Below, piece after piece: positions 1-9,281 of a stretch of DNA of 64,000 nt. Source of the DNA: Flavobacterium marginilacus. GTDB lineage: Bacteria > Bacteroidota > Bacteroidia > Flavobacteriales > Flavobacteriaceae. The position numbers and the translations under genes were made by a program. Positions within the stretch are counted from its first letter, which is position 1. Every line of letters begins with the position of its first letter. Below the pieces are notes generated by a model. That model was given only the letters and a program-made list of their open reading frames with translations. It was not told the DNA's origin and ran no database searches. The stretch spans positions 744,001-808,000 of the forward strand of contig NZ_CP113975.1 in the NCBI RefSeq assembly GCF_026870155.1, given 5' to 3'.

Positions 1-410
1 TGTATTTTCCAGACAAAGTCAATTATGCCTAATTTTTTTTTATCTAATGAATTGGAAATTGAAAAATATTCGAGTTTTCCTTTTGAATTGGCTTTAAAAT
101 AACCGAACTCATTATAACAGCCTACATATATTTTACCAGATGAATCTACTTTTAAGGATTTGATAGCATCAGAGTTTTTTGCTTTGTATTTATTCCATTT
201 CGATCCGTCAAATTGTAAAAGACCGTCATTGTTTCCAAAATAGATATTTCCGTTTTTATCCTGATCAATATTCCAGTTTTGTGTTCCTCCTTTATAATCT
301 GTTCTCGTGTAATTTTTAATAAAGGGAAGGCCAATTTTTTTTACCTGCCCAAAAAAAAGTATAGGCATGTTAAGTAAAATAAATAGTAAAAAATGTCTGG
401 TAAATTTCAT
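1..410 (-). CDS. Sensor/regulator with beta-propeller repeats, N-terminal part only
   Basis: The reading frame opens with ATG at 410 and stays open to the window edge, so only about 136 N-terminal residues are seen. It starts with a hydrophobic signal peptide (MKFTRHFLLFILLNMPILFF). Two repeats follow of the kind 'D.NGNIYFGNNDGLLQFDG' and 'DSSGKIYVGCYNEFGYF', typical of two-component regulator propeller (Reg_prop) blades. In Bacteroidota these periplasmic propellers belong to hybrid two-component systems or to membrane-bound LuxR-type regulators, with the DNA-binding output at the C-terminus, which is outside the window. It is divergent from the SusC gene at 769, the usual place for a PUL regulator. 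Regulation of the beta-glucan locus is therefore inferred from position and family. The type of output domain cannot be told. Confidence 0.75.
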   Translation of the reverse strand, partial: MKFTRHFLLFILLNMPILFFGQVKKIGLPFIKNYTRTDYKGGTQNWNIDQDKNGNIYFGNNDGLLQFDGSKWNKYKAKNSDAIKSLKVDSSGKIYVGCYNEFGYFKANSKGKLEYFSISNSLDKKKLGIIDFVWKI

Positions 411-768
411 GGATAGTTCTTTTTTATTATTTCGGATTGTAATAATCTGATGTTATTATCTAGAGTATGGTAAAGAGCCTTTTAGATGTTTTTTGTGCTG
501 ATTTTCACGGCTGTTTTGCAGATTTTAAGCTAAAGTATCTAATTTATGGTAATTGTAATGATTTTTTTGAATTAATATTTTTTTAAGTAATGTTTTTTGG
601 TTTTTAAAATATTTGTAATCAGATAATTATATTTTTTTTGATAATATTTTGTAATACTGCGATAACGTTATTGATGTGATTTTGTAGTGATTATTAATTC
701 TGAAATTAGAAATTTTAGGTATACTATTGCATCAAATAACTAATTAATTAACCAAAATAATCAGAAAA
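411..768. other. Divergent intergenic region between PUL regulator and susC
   Basis: This gap of 358 bases is very AT-rich and holds no plausible gene. It must carry the promoters of both the regulator (leftward) and the PUL (rightward). Several partial TTTG/TTTTG boxes are present, but I found no convincing pair of -33 TTTG and -7 TAnnTTTG, which would fit a positively regulated promoter. Confidence 0.5.
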
Positions 769-3700
769 ATGAAATTATTAAAAGCATTTGTTTTTTGTAT
801 TTTATCGGTCTTATTTTCAGTTTATGGGTATGCACAGGATGTATCTATAAGTGGAAAAGTGATAGACGAAACGGGGTTGCCAATTCCAGGAGCAACTATA
901 TTATTAAAAGGAACTTCAACTGCAGTCGGCAGTGATTTTGACGGTAAGTTCCAAATTAAAGTTCCTAAAAATGGAGTTTTGACAATCAGTTTTGTAGGAT
1001 ATAAAACTGTAGAGACTGTTATTGATGGTCAGACATCAGTGCAGGTAAAAATGTATTCTGTATCACAAGACTTAAATGAAGTTGTGGTAGTTGGATACGG
1101 TACACAAAAGAAGGTTGTGTTAACCGGAGCAATATCAGGAGTTAAAGCTGCTCAGCTTAAAGATTTACCAATAACTAGAGTAGAACAAGCTTTGCAGGGC
1201 AGAGTTTCTGGTGTTACTATAGCAGCAAATGCTGGACAGCCAGGGTCTTCTTCAACAATTCGTGTAAGGGGTATTACTTCAATTGGTAACAATGATCCTC
1301 TTTGGGTAGTAGATGGTGTCGTAGTTGATAACGGAGGAATTGGTTTTTTAAACCAAGCTGATATCGAAACTATGGATGTTTTGAAAGACGCAGCATCTCA
1401 GGCAATATACGGTGCCCGTGCTGCCGCGGGTGTAATTCTTATTACTACCAAAAAAGGAAAATCGGGTAAGATGAGCGTGTCTTATAATGGATATGCAGGT
1501 TTTTCTCAAGCGGCAAGAAAGCTGAATTTATTGGATGCGACTCAGTATACTACACTAATGAACGAGCGTTATGCTAATGGTTATGTTCCATCTCCAACTA
1601 ATCCTTTTGTACTTCCTTATCAATCTACTACTGCTTATGGAAAAGGAACTGATTGGCAAGATGCCATTTTTAATGACAGTGCAGTGCGGACTGGACATGA
1701 ATTAAGTTTAAGCGGCGGAAATGATGTTTCAACTTTTTATGCATCTTTTGGATTGTTAGATCAAGAAGGGATTGTTGCTTCTCCAATTTCTAATTATAAC
1801 AGAAAAAATATTCGTTTAAATTCTACGCACAAAATTATGAAAGGCTTGACTTTTGGTCAGACATTAGGTTATTCTCATGAGAAAAATATCGGATTGGGGA
1901 ATACTAATAGTGAGTTTGGAGGACCTTTAAGTTCTGCCATTAATCTTGACCCTACAACTCCACTTGTTGTAACAGATCCTGTAGAGGCTAATCTTCCGCC
2001 ATATAGTAATCAAGCAGGGATTTTTAGAGATGCAAATGGACATCCATATGGTATATCTCAGGTAGTTACTCAGGAAATGAGTAATCCATTAGCTTATATT
2101 CAAACGCGATTAGGAAATTACGGATGGTCTGATAATTTTGTTGGGAATGCATATTTAGAGCTGGAAGTGATTAAAGGATTGAAACTGAAAAGTACTGTAG
2201 GCGGTAAATTAGCATATTGGGGTTCTGAAAGCTTTAATCCTGTATCATACCTAAACTCTTCAACTATAAATGCTGTGAACAGCTTAGGCAGAGGAACTAA
2301 TAAAGGTTTTGGATGGACAGTTGAAAATACGATTTCGTATACCAAAAAAATTGAAGACCATACTTTCACCGTTTTGGGCGGTCAGGGAGCGTATGTTGAT
2401 AATATTTCGTCAGGGACTTATGTAACTTATAAAAATATTCCGGCTGATAATTTTGATGACGCATCATTCAATTATGGTGCTGTAAAAGATAATATTACTG
2501 CATCTGCTTACGATGGATATGAGCATGTTGTGACATCTTTGTTTGCTAGAGCGACGTATGATTATAAAGAAAAATATTTATTTACGGGTAATATTCGCCG
2601 TGATGGCTCATCCCGCTTTGGTAACAACAATAAATATGGTGTTTTCCCATCATTCTCTTTAGGCTGGGTTCCTACAAATGAAGATTTTTGGCCACAAAAT
2701 GATGTTGTAACAAGTCTAAAAGTTAGAGGCGGTTACGGAATTGTAGGCAGTGATGCAATTGGTGATTTTAAATATGAAGCTACTGTAAGCGGCGGACGAA
2801 ATTACACTTTAGGTAATCAAGGATCGGTTGTTATTGGAACCAGTCCAAATGCGCCGGCAAATCCTGATTTAAAATGGGAAGAAACCAGTCAAAGTAACAT
2901 CGGATTTGATGCTGTATTTTTCAAAGATCTTAACTTAACAATTGATTTTTATAATAAAAAAACTATTGGTATTCTACAAGATATTAAGCTTCCAGGTTAT
3001 GTTGGTACTACTGGAAATCCTTCTGCAAATATTGCCGATATGGAAAACAAAGGTATCGATATCGAATTTGGGTATAGAAAAAAAATAGGGCAGGTTAATT
3101 TTAAATTGGGAGGTAATATTTCTTATGTCGAAAATAAAGTAACCAATTTAGGTAACGGTATCAAGTTTATAGATGGAAATGCTTCTTTCCAAAGTATGGG
3201 TAATATCACTAGAACACAAGTTGGTCATCCAATAAATTCATTTTACGGTTATAAAACTCAAGGAATTTTTCAAAATCAAGATGAAGTTAATGCCTATACA
3301 AATTCTTCAGGAGGTTTAGTGCAGCCAAATGCTCAGCCAGGAGATTTTAAATGGCAGGATACAAATAATGATGGAAAAATTACTGATGATGATAAGACTT
3401 TTATTGGAAATTCACTTCCTAAATATACTTACGGTATTACATTAAATGTAGATTTCAAAAATTTTGATCTAGTAATCTTTACACAAGGAGCTGTTGGAAA
3501 TCAGATTTTTCAAGGGTTAAGAAGGTTAGACATTGGAAATGCTAATTATCAGACATCTGCTTTGGGCCGTTGGACAGGAGAAGGAACTAGTAATTCGTAT
3601 CCAAAATTATCAACAGTAGATGGAAATAAAAACTTCACAAATGCATCGGATTTTTATTTAGAAGATGGTGATTATTGGAGATTCAAAACGATTCAATTAG

Positions 3701-3897
3701 GATATAGTTTACCAAGTGATATAATTGGTAAAATAGGATTATCTAAAACTAGAATTTATGTAACAGGTGAAAATTTATTCACATTTACGAAATACACAGG
3801 TTACGATCCTGAAATTGGGGGTGGTGTAATTGGAGTTGATAGAGGGTATTATCCGCAGGCAAAATCATTTATGTTGGGCGTTAATTTACAATTTTAA
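769..3897 (+). CDS. SusC-family TonB-dependent outer-membrane receptor
   Basis: This 1042-residue protein has a signal peptide ending near 'SVYGYAQ'. A carboxypeptidase-regulatory-like domain follows at about 24-100 ('SGKVIDETGLPIPGATILLKG'), then the SusC-type box 'LNEVVVVGYGTQKK', a plug domain at about 110-235, and a C-terminal beta-barrel ending in an aromatic residue ('LGVNLQF'). The family forms the outer-membrane barrel through which oligosaccharides released at the surface are imported with TonB energy. It is the first gene of the PUL. The SusD partner starts 11 bases after its stop. Given the downstream GH16, GH30, GH5 and GH3 enzymes, the substrate is probably a beta-glucan oligosaccharide (inference). 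No STN domain is present, so signalling is expected to go through the adjacent propeller regulator rather than through an anti-sigma factor. Confidence 0.95.
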   Translation: MKLLKAFVFCILSVLFSVYGYAQDVSISGKVIDETGLPIPGATILLKGTSTAVGSDFDGKFQIKVPKNGVLTISFVGYKTVETVIDGQTSVQVKMYSVSQDLNEVVVVGYGTQKKVVLTGAISGVKAAQLKDLPITRVEQALQGRVSGVTIAANAGQPGSSSTIRVRGITSIGNNDPLWVVDGVVVDNGGIGFLNQADIETMDVLKDAASQAIYGARAAAGVILITTKKGKSGKMSVSYNGYAGFSQAARKLNLLDATQYTTLMNERYANGYVPSPTNPFVLPYQSTTAYGKGTDWQDAIFNDSAVRTGHELSLSGGNDVSTFYASFGLLDQEGIVASPISNYNRKNIRLNSTHKIMKGLTFGQTLGYSHEKNIGLGNTNSEFGGPLSSAINLDPTTPLVVTDPVEANLPPYSNQAGIFRDANGHPYGISQVVTQEMSNPLAYIQTRLGNYGWSDNFVGNAYLELEVIKGLKLKSTVGGKLAYWGSESFNPVSYLNSSTINAVNSLGRGTNKGFGWTVENTISYTKKIEDHTFTVLGGQGAYVDNISSGTYVTYKNIPADNFDDASFNYGAVKDNITASAYDGYEHVVTSLFARATYDYKEKYLFTGNIRRDGSSRFGNNNKYGVFPSFSLGWVPTNEDFWPQNDVVTSLKVRGGYGIVGSDAIGDFKYEATVSGGRNYTLGNQGSVVIGTSPNAPANPDLKWEETSQSNIGFDAVFFKDLNLTIDFYNKKTIGILQDIKLPGYVGTTGNPSANIADMENKGIDIEFGYRKKIGQVNFKLGGNISYVENKVTNLGNGIKFIDGNASFQSMGNITRTQVGHPINSFYGYKTQGIFQNQDEVNAYTNSSGGLVQPNAQPGDFKWQDTNNDGKITDDDKTFIGNSLPKYTYGITLNVDFKNFDLVIFTQGAVGNQIFQGLRRLDIGNANYQTSALGRWTGEGTSNSYPKLSTVDGNKNFTNASDFYLEDGDYWRFKTIQLGYSLPSDIIGKIGLSKTRIYVTGENLFTFTKYTGYDPEIGGGVIGVDRGYYPQAKSFMLGVNLQF

Positions 3898-3907
3898 AAA
3901 AAAGATT

Positions 3908-5422
3908 ATGAAACTTAAAAATATAAAAAATTTAGGCATTGCTGTTGGAGTACTTTTTACAGTCTCCTCCTGTAGTGAAGAATTCTTGCATGTTGAACCG
4001 AAGGGTTTAGAATTGGTTGGGAATTATTATAAAAATGAAGATCAGGCTTACTCTGGTTTAGTCGCTGTTTATGATGTTATGGGCAAACAGTCCAGAGGGT
4101 TTGAAAACATGATTTGTATGCTGAATGCTGGTTCAGATGATTTTTTTGCTGCCGGCGGCGGAGCAGGAGACGGAGCTGGAATTCATGCATTCGATAATTA
4201 TACTTTAGATCAGATCAATATACCAGAAAGTTTTTGGAGTGATTTTTATCAAGGGATTTCAAGAGCTAATATTTTATTAGAGAGGCTGCCGGAAACTAGC
4301 ATGGATGCAGATAAAAAAGCACGCTTTACAGCAGAGACAAAAGCACTTCGAGCTTACTATTATTTTGAGTTAGTGCGTACATTCAAAAATATTCCATTGA
4401 TTCTGCATTCTATTTCACCATCAGAAACTTATAATATTGTACAAGCTTTGCCAAATGAAGTTTATGCTCAAATAGAAAAGGATTTGATCGAAGCGAAAGC
4501 AGTTTTGCCTAATAAACTGTTATCGGTTGATACCGAAGCAGGCCGATTGACTAAGGGTTCTGTGCAGGCTTTATTAGGTAAAGTGTACTTGTATGAAGGG
4601 AAAAACAGTTTAGCAGCAGCTGAACTGGCCGAAGTAAACGGTACGCCAGGAGGAACAAGCGTGTATGGATATAAATTATTAAGCAAGTTTGCTGACCTAT
4701 GGAAAATTAGCAACAAATTTAATTCAGAAGCCATTATTGAAATTACACATACCGACAAGAGCAATGCGGATTGGGGATTTTGGGGCAGCGGTGCCGATGA
4801 AGGAAACAGTGTAAATATTATGGTTGGTCCGCGCGGTTATACAAGACCAACAAATTCACCTGCACCAGACTATGTTTCTGGATGGAGTTTTAATACAGTA
4901 ACACCAGCCTTGTATAATGTTTTAAAAGGTGATCCGCGTTTTGATGCAACCATATTAGATATGAAAGCATTGAAAGCTGATGGAACAGCAGATTGGGCTC
5001 CTAATTATCAAGATACGGGATATTTCTTAAAAAAATTCGCCCCTTTAAATTCTGATACTTCAACAGGAGGAGGAGCAACAGCATTGAATTACAAACAGGA
5101 TGTGTATGCGATTCGTTTAGCAGATACTTATTTAATGGAGGCTGAAGCACTTGGAGGAACAGGAGCCAGAGCACAAGCACTATTAGATGCGGTTAGAGCG
5201 AGAGTAGGTTTAGCTTCGGTACCTGTTTCTAAGGATGCAATAATGTTAGAAAGAAGAAAAGAATTAGCAGGTGAAGGACACCGTTGGTTTGATCTGGTAC
5301 GTACAGGTGCAGCGCCGGCAGCTCTGGCTAGTAAAGGTTTTGTGCCTGGTAAAAATGAAATTTGGCCAATACCTTACAATAACATACCGAACACAAAAAT
5401 TGTTCAAAATCCTAATTACTAA
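3908..5422 (+). CDS. SusD-family surface glycan-binding lipoprotein
   Basis: I chose the ATG at 3908, giving 504 residues, because it places a lipoprotein signal ('LGIAVGVLFTVSSC') at the N-terminus. The longer open frame starts inside susC. After the lipobox cysteine come the acidic surface-export-like residues 'SEEF' and the SusD fold, with TPR-like helices in the first half ('RANILLERLPE...AETKALRAYYYFELVRTF') and the conserved C-terminal 'ERRKELAGEGHRWFDLVRTG' block. SusD proteins cap the SusC barrel and deliver glycan. It is translationally close to susC and to the next lipoprotein gene, so the three probably form one operon ending at the terminator near 6360. Confidence 0.95.
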   Translation: MKLKNIKNLGIAVGVLFTVSSCSEEFLHVEPKGLELVGNYYKNEDQAYSGLVAVYDVMGKQSRGFENMICMLNAGSDDFFAAGGGAGDGAGIHAFDNYTLDQINIPESFWSDFYQGISRANILLERLPETSMDADKKARFTAETKALRAYYYFELVRTFKNIPLILHSISPSETYNIVQALPNEVYAQIEKDLIEAKAVLPNKLLSVDTEAGRLTKGSVQALLGKVYLYEGKNSLAAAELAEVNGTPGGTSVYGYKLLSKFADLWKISNKFNSEAIIEITHTDKSNADWGFWGSGADEGNSVNIMVGPRGYTRPTNSPAPDYVSGWSFNTVTPALYNVLKGDPRFDATILDMKALKADGTADWAPNYQDTGYFLKKFAPLNSDTSTGGGATALNYKQDVYAIRLADTYLMEAEALGGTGARAQALLDAVRARVGLASVPVSKDAIMLERRKELAGEGHRWFDLVRTGAAPAALASKGFVPGKNEIWPIPYNNIPNTKIVQNPNY

Positions 5423-5440
5423 TTGTTAAAATCCTATTTT

Positions 5441-6307
5441 ATGAACTTACATATAATTAAAAAGAAGGGAGCATTACTATTGCTTATTGCCGCTGCGATT
5501 GTAAATTTCACAAGTTGTCAGCCTGAAGATTCGTTTGCTGACAATGGTTTAACTTCGACAGCAGTTGATGCATCATTTACAATAACTCCAGTTGAGGGCA
5601 AAGTAAATGTATACAAACTTGCAGCGCAGCCAAAAGGAGTTTTAAGATCACTTTGGGATACTGGTGATGGATTGGCTGCTGGAAAAATGACTTATGAAAT
5701 TTCTTTGCCAGATGCAGGAACCTATACTATTTCTCATACAGCTGTAGGGGCAGGTGGTGCAAAAGCTGAAGCTAAACAGCAATTAGTTGTAGCAACTTCA
5801 GATCCTGTAAAAGGAAATATCCTTAAAGGAGGAAAACTAGCTAATAGTGATGACTGGGCAAAATGGACGGTTACAAATCCGGCTTCCAGCGCCAGTATTG
5901 TTTTTGGAAGCGGTTCGGCTGCTTTGACAGCCAGCGGCTGGGCAGGTAACGGAATATATCAGGCAATTAGTGTTACAGCAGGAAAAAAATATGTAATCGA
6001 TATGGTTACTTCTTCAACTACAGGCTGCAGTAATACTTGGCTTGAAGTGTATTGCGGTTATGCTGCACCAGTAACTGGAACTGATTATTCCGAAGGAGGA
6101 AAATTAAGAGCATTAAGTACTTGGGACGGTTGTGCAACTACTGCTTTTTCAGGAAAAATTTCTGCTGTGGGCTGTTCGGCGGCAAACAATTTAGGAATAT
6201 TCACAGCTGCTAAGACTGGTACAGCTTACCTGGTAATAAGAGGCGGCGGTGAAGATATGAAAGCTGGTATCAAAATTCAGAATATTGAAATGAGACCGTC
6301 TTTGTAA
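5441..6307 (+). CDS. PKD-domain surface glycan-binding lipoprotein
   Basis: The protein has 288 residues from the ATG at 5441. An upstream TTG would only add six residues before the signal peptide. The lipoprotein signal ends 'AAIVNFTSC'. A PKD-like beta-sandwich follows at about 30-105 ('ASFTITP...LWDTGDG...YTISHTAVGAGG'). The C-terminal half ('GNILKGGKLANSDDWAKWTV...YQAISVTAGKKYVIDM') resembles a carbohydrate-binding beta-sandwich of the CBM4/9 type. Its position directly after SusC/SusD is that of the SusE/SusF or SGBP-B genes of other PULs. The role as an accessory glycan-binding protein is inferred from context; no catalytic motif is visible. Confidence 0.8.
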   Translation: MNLHIIKKKGALLLLIAAAIVNFTSCQPEDSFADNGLTSTAVDASFTITPVEGKVNVYKLAAQPKGVLRSLWDTGDGLAAGKMTYEISLPDAGTYTISHTAVGAGGAKAEAKQQLVVATSDPVKGNILKGGKLANSDDWAKWTVTNPASSASIVFGSGSAALTASGWAGNGIYQAISVTAGKKYVIDMVTSSTTGCSNTWLEVYCGYAAPVTGTDYSEGGKLRALSTWDGCATTAFSGKISAVGCSAANNLGIFTAAKTGTAYLVIRGGGEDMKAGIKIQNIEMRPSL

Positions 6308-6359
6308 TTGTTTTTTAATTAAAGAAATTAATTAGTAGTTAGTTAGGTTGAGTTGGCAG

Positions 6360-6396
6360 AATGGCCCATTCTCTATGATTATGGGCCATTTTTTTT
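6360..6396 (+). terminator. Rho-independent terminator after the SusC/SusD/SGBP genes
   Basis: The arms AATGGCCCAT and ATGGGCCATT form a stem with a loop of about ten bases, followed by a run of eight T. It separates the transporter part of the PUL from the enzyme genes, so the GH genes may have their own promoter or depend on readthrough. Confidence 0.85.
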
Positions 6397-6425
6397 AATG
6401 GAATGTTTTAACGAATAGTGAAAAA

Positions 6426-7493
6426 ATGAAAAAATATCTTTCTAGAATTAATTTAATTATTGTGCTGAACTGCCTGCTCTTTATTTCCTGCAGCGGTTCA
6501 AATTCAGATGAGCCGGTAACAGCAGATCAAACACCTGAAAATTTAAAAGTTACAGCTTCAATTGTTGGGGCTACGGCGCAAAATCCAAATGGAGACGGTA
6601 CCGGTGTTGTAAATTTTACTTTATCGGCGGCTAATGCATCATCATATAAAATTACTCTTGGAAATGGAGAAACAAAAGAAGTGACAAATGGCAGTTTTTC
6701 TTATACTTATACTGCATCGGGTACTAATACTTATGTGTTATATGTGTCTGCTTATAATGCTGGTAAATTTGTCAGTACATCGCTCTCTATTACCGTTTTG
6801 GTAGAATCCAAGTTAATTTGGTCTGATGAATTTAATACTGATGGCGCACCAGATCCAGCCAAATGGACTTTCCAGATTTGGGATCCGGGACACGTTAACA
6901 GCGAACTTCAGTCATATACCAATCGTCCTGAAAACACAATTGTTCAAGGCGGTGTTTTGAAAATAAAAGCCATCAGAGAAAAATACGGAAAGGGTGACTT
7001 CACCTCTGGAAGATTGGAATCCAATGGAAAATTCGATTTCACGTATGGTAAAATTGTAATCAGGGCAAAACTGCCTACTGGTGTTGGGACTTGGCCTGCA
7101 GTCTGGATGCTGGGCAGTAATATTGGCAGCGCTGGGTGGCCTGCCTGTGGCGAAGTTGATATTTTAGAATCGGTTGGAAAAGAGATGTATGTCAATCATT
7201 CCTCATTACACTCTCCCGGCCGTTCAGGAGCAACTCCAGATACTGGAACTATAAGCGTGCCGAATGATAATACCGAATTCCATATTTACACTGCAGATTG
7301 GAGAGCAGGTTATATAAAGTTTTATGTAGATGACAAGCTGTATTACACTTTTATAAATTCGGATAAATTCCCTTTCAACAAAAACTTTTACCTGATTGTC
7401 AATTTTGCTATGGGAGGAGTTTGGGGAGGTACTGTAGATCCAAATTTTACGTCTTCAGTTTTTGAGGTGGATTATATAAGAGTGTATAATTAA
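6426..7493 (+). CDS. GH16 endo-beta-glucanase lipoprotein (laminarinase-like)
   Basis: This 355-residue protein has a lipoprotein signal ('LNCLLFISC'). A PKD/immunoglobulin-like domain occupies about 35-125. A GH16 jelly-roll catalytic domain runs from about residue 128 ('LIWSDEFNTDG') to the end. The GH16 active-site signature E-[IV]-D-[IL]-x-E is visible as 'GEVDILE', with nucleophile Glu243, Asp245 and acid/base Glu248, and the nearby 'TWPAVWMLG' is typical of the bacterial beta-1,3-glucanase branch. The protein is likely displayed on the cell surface, where it would cut beta-1,3 bonds in the main chain. Exact linkage preference (1,3 versus 1,3/1,4) cannot be read from the sequence alone. 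Confidence 0.9.
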   Translation: MKKYLSRINLIIVLNCLLFISCSGSNSDEPVTADQTPENLKVTASIVGATAQNPNGDGTGVVNFTLSAANASSYKITLGNGETKEVTNGSFSYTYTASGTNTYVLYVSAYNAGKFVSTSLSITVLVESKLIWSDEFNTDGAPDPAKWTFQIWDPGHVNSELQSYTNRPENTIVQGGVLKIKAIREKYGKGDFTSGRLESNGKFDFTYGKIVIRAKLPTGVGTWPAVWMLGSNIGSAGWPACGEVDILESVGKEMYVNHSSLHSPGRSGATPDTGTISVPNDNTEFHIYTADWRAGYIKFYVDDKLYYTFINSDKFPFNKNFYLIVNFAMGGVWGGTVDPNFTSSVFEVDYIRVYN

Positions 7494-7560
7494 GAAACTG
7501 GAGAGCATTGATTAGTCTGAACTCGATTATTAATTTTTGGAGCAGAAAAATTAGGCATTT

Positions 7561-7645
7561 TCAGCAAGCATCGTCCCGCTTTCCGTTGCAATCTTTTGTG
7601 CCGAACACCGGCACAAAAGGATTTTCACTGCAATCGGGGCTAAAA
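7561..7645. repeat. Intergenic palindromic repeat of Flavobacterium type
   Basis: A nearly perfect inverted repeat is centred near 7605 (arms 'CTTTTGTGCCG' and 'CGGCACAAAAG'), with further partly complementary flanks ('CCCGCTTTCCGTTGCAATC' and 'CACTGCAATCGGGGC'). It lies between the GH16 and GH30 genes. From memory, similar GC-richer hairpins recur between genes in Flavobacterium genomes. A small open frame across it (7508-7705) is not taken as a gene. Confidence 0.6.
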
Positions 7646-7780
7646 GGAAACATTATGCTTTTTTGCCGTCATTCAAAAAAAAATACTCGAGATTATCAGG
7701 AATAGAAAATCAAATAACAATAATTCAGAATCCAAAACAGATTATTATCTGGTTTTTATCGAATTAATTATAAATAAATA

Positions 7781-9244
7781 ATGAAAAAAATAAATCAATT
7801 AGGCAGGCTGTTTTTTATAATAGCATTTTCAGCCATACACATCAGCTGTTCTTCTTCAAATGAAGGAGGAGATACGCCAGCACCAGCACCTACGCCAACT
7901 CCTGTTGTAAAAAATGAAGTCGATTTTTGGCTGACAACAGGGAATCAATCTGCACTTTTGCAAAAGCAGACGGGTATTTTAGCCTTTGGGAACAAGGTAA
8001 ATATTTATCAGAATATTGAAGTTAATGATACTCAAAAGTATCAGTCAATTGATGGTTTTGGATTTACATTAACAGGCGGAAGTGCCCAAGTGATAAATCA
8101 GCTGACTGCTCAAAAGAAAAAAGAATTATTGCAGGAATTGTTTGGTTCAGGTGATAATTCAATTGGATTGAGTTATTTGAGAATCAGTATTGGAGCTTCT
8201 GATCTGAATGCTTCTCCTTTTACTTATGACGATATGCCGACAGGACAGACAGATGTTAGTCTGGCTAATTTTAGTCTGGCTCCTGATATGACCGATTTGA
8301 TTCCGCTGCTGAAAGAAATTCTGGCGATTAATCCTAATATAAAAATAATGGGTACTCCTTGGTCTGCACCGCTTTGGATGAAAGACAATAATAATTTTGT
8401 GGGTGGGAGTCTGCAACCTAAATATTATGAAGTATATGCTCAGTATTTTGTGAAATTCATTCAAAAAATGAAAGCTGAAGGAATTGTAATCGATGCGGTT
8501 ACTCCTCAAAACGAACCTTTACACGAGGGTAACAATCCGAGTATGGTAATGACTGCTTTGGAGCAGGCCGATTTTATTAAAAATAACTTAGGACCTGCAT
8601 TTAAATCGGCCAATATTGCGACAAAGATTATTGCCTATGACCATAATTGTGATAACCCCCAATATCCTATTACGGTTTTAAAAGATGCGGCAGCTTACCC
8701 TTTTGTAACTGGTTCGGCATTTCATTTGTACGGAGGTGATATCAGTGCGCTTACAACCGTTCATGATGCATTCCCAGATAGAGATGTTTATTTCACGGAG
8801 CAGTACACCTCATCTACAGGCGCATTTGCAGGAGATTTAAAGTGGCAGACCAAAAATGTAATTATCGGCTCAATGCGTAATTGGAGTAAAAACGCTCTGC
8901 AGTGGAATCTAGCCAATGACGGTACTTTTGGTCCTCATACACAAGGAGGATGCACAACCTGTAAAGGAGCAATAACAATAAACAGCAGTGAATCATTAAG
9001 CCGTAATGTAGGGTATTATGCAGCCGCTCATGCGTCCAAGTTTTTGCCTGCAGGTTCTGTCAGAATTGGGAGCGCAGTTGTAGGCAGTCTGCACAATGTT
9101 GCTTTCAAAACTCCGGATGGAAAAAAAGTGCTGCTGGTTGTCAATGATGGAAGCTCTGTCGAATTATTTAATGTTAAATACAATGGAAAATGGATTACTA
9201 CTTCACTGGAAGGTGGAGCAGTAGGAACATATATTTGGCAATAG
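7781..9244 (+). CDS. GH30 glycoside hydrolase, lipoprotein (probable beta-1,6-glucanase)
   Basis: This 487-residue protein has a lipoprotein signal ('SAIHISCSSS') followed by a Pro/Thr-rich linker, which suggests surface anchoring. The GH30 (beta/alpha)8 barrel begins with 'QSIDGFGFTLTGGSA'. The acid/base is Glu245 in 'TPQNEP', and the nucleophile Glu340 in 'VYFTEQY'. The small side beta-domain at the C-terminus ends 'GTYIWQ'. In related PULs, GH30 enzymes of this kind cut beta-1,6-glucan. The neighbouring GH16 and GH3 make the same role likely here, but glucosylceramidase-like activity cannot be excluded by sequence. It starts 287 bases after the GH16 gene and ends 37 bases before a second GH30 gene. 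Confidence 0.88.
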   Translation: MKKINQLGRLFFIIAFSAIHISCSSSNEGGDTPAPAPTPTPVVKNEVDFWLTTGNQSALLQKQTGILAFGNKVNIYQNIEVNDTQKYQSIDGFGFTLTGGSAQVINQLTAQKKKELLQELFGSGDNSIGLSYLRISIGASDLNASPFTYDDMPTGQTDVSLANFSLAPDMTDLIPLLKEILAINPNIKIMGTPWSAPLWMKDNNNFVGGSLQPKYYEVYAQYFVKFIQKMKAEGIVIDAVTPQNEPLHEGNNPSMVMTALEQADFIKNNLGPAFKSANIATKIIAYDHNCDNPQYPITVLKDAAAYPFVTGSAFHLYGGDISALTTVHDAFPDRDVYFTEQYTSSTGAFAGDLKWQTKNVIIGSMRNWSKNALQWNLANDGTFGPHTQGGCTTCKGAITINSSESLSRNVGYYAAAHASKFLPAGSVRIGSAVVGSLHNVAFKTPDGKKVLLVVNDGSSVELFNVKYNGKWITTSLEGGAVGTYIWQ

Positions 9245-9281
9245 AATATCAAAAAAATAAAAATTATCACCTTCATAGATT

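Noticed and set aside
7508..7705. Open frame of 65 residues between GH16 and GH30 genes
   Set aside because: It runs across a palindromic intergenic repeat, has no family resemblance, and its codon use follows the repeat sequence.
8159..8509. 116-residue minus-strand frame in the first GH30 gene
   Set aside because: Antisense shadow with Arg/His/Ile-rich composition that arises from the opposite coding strand.
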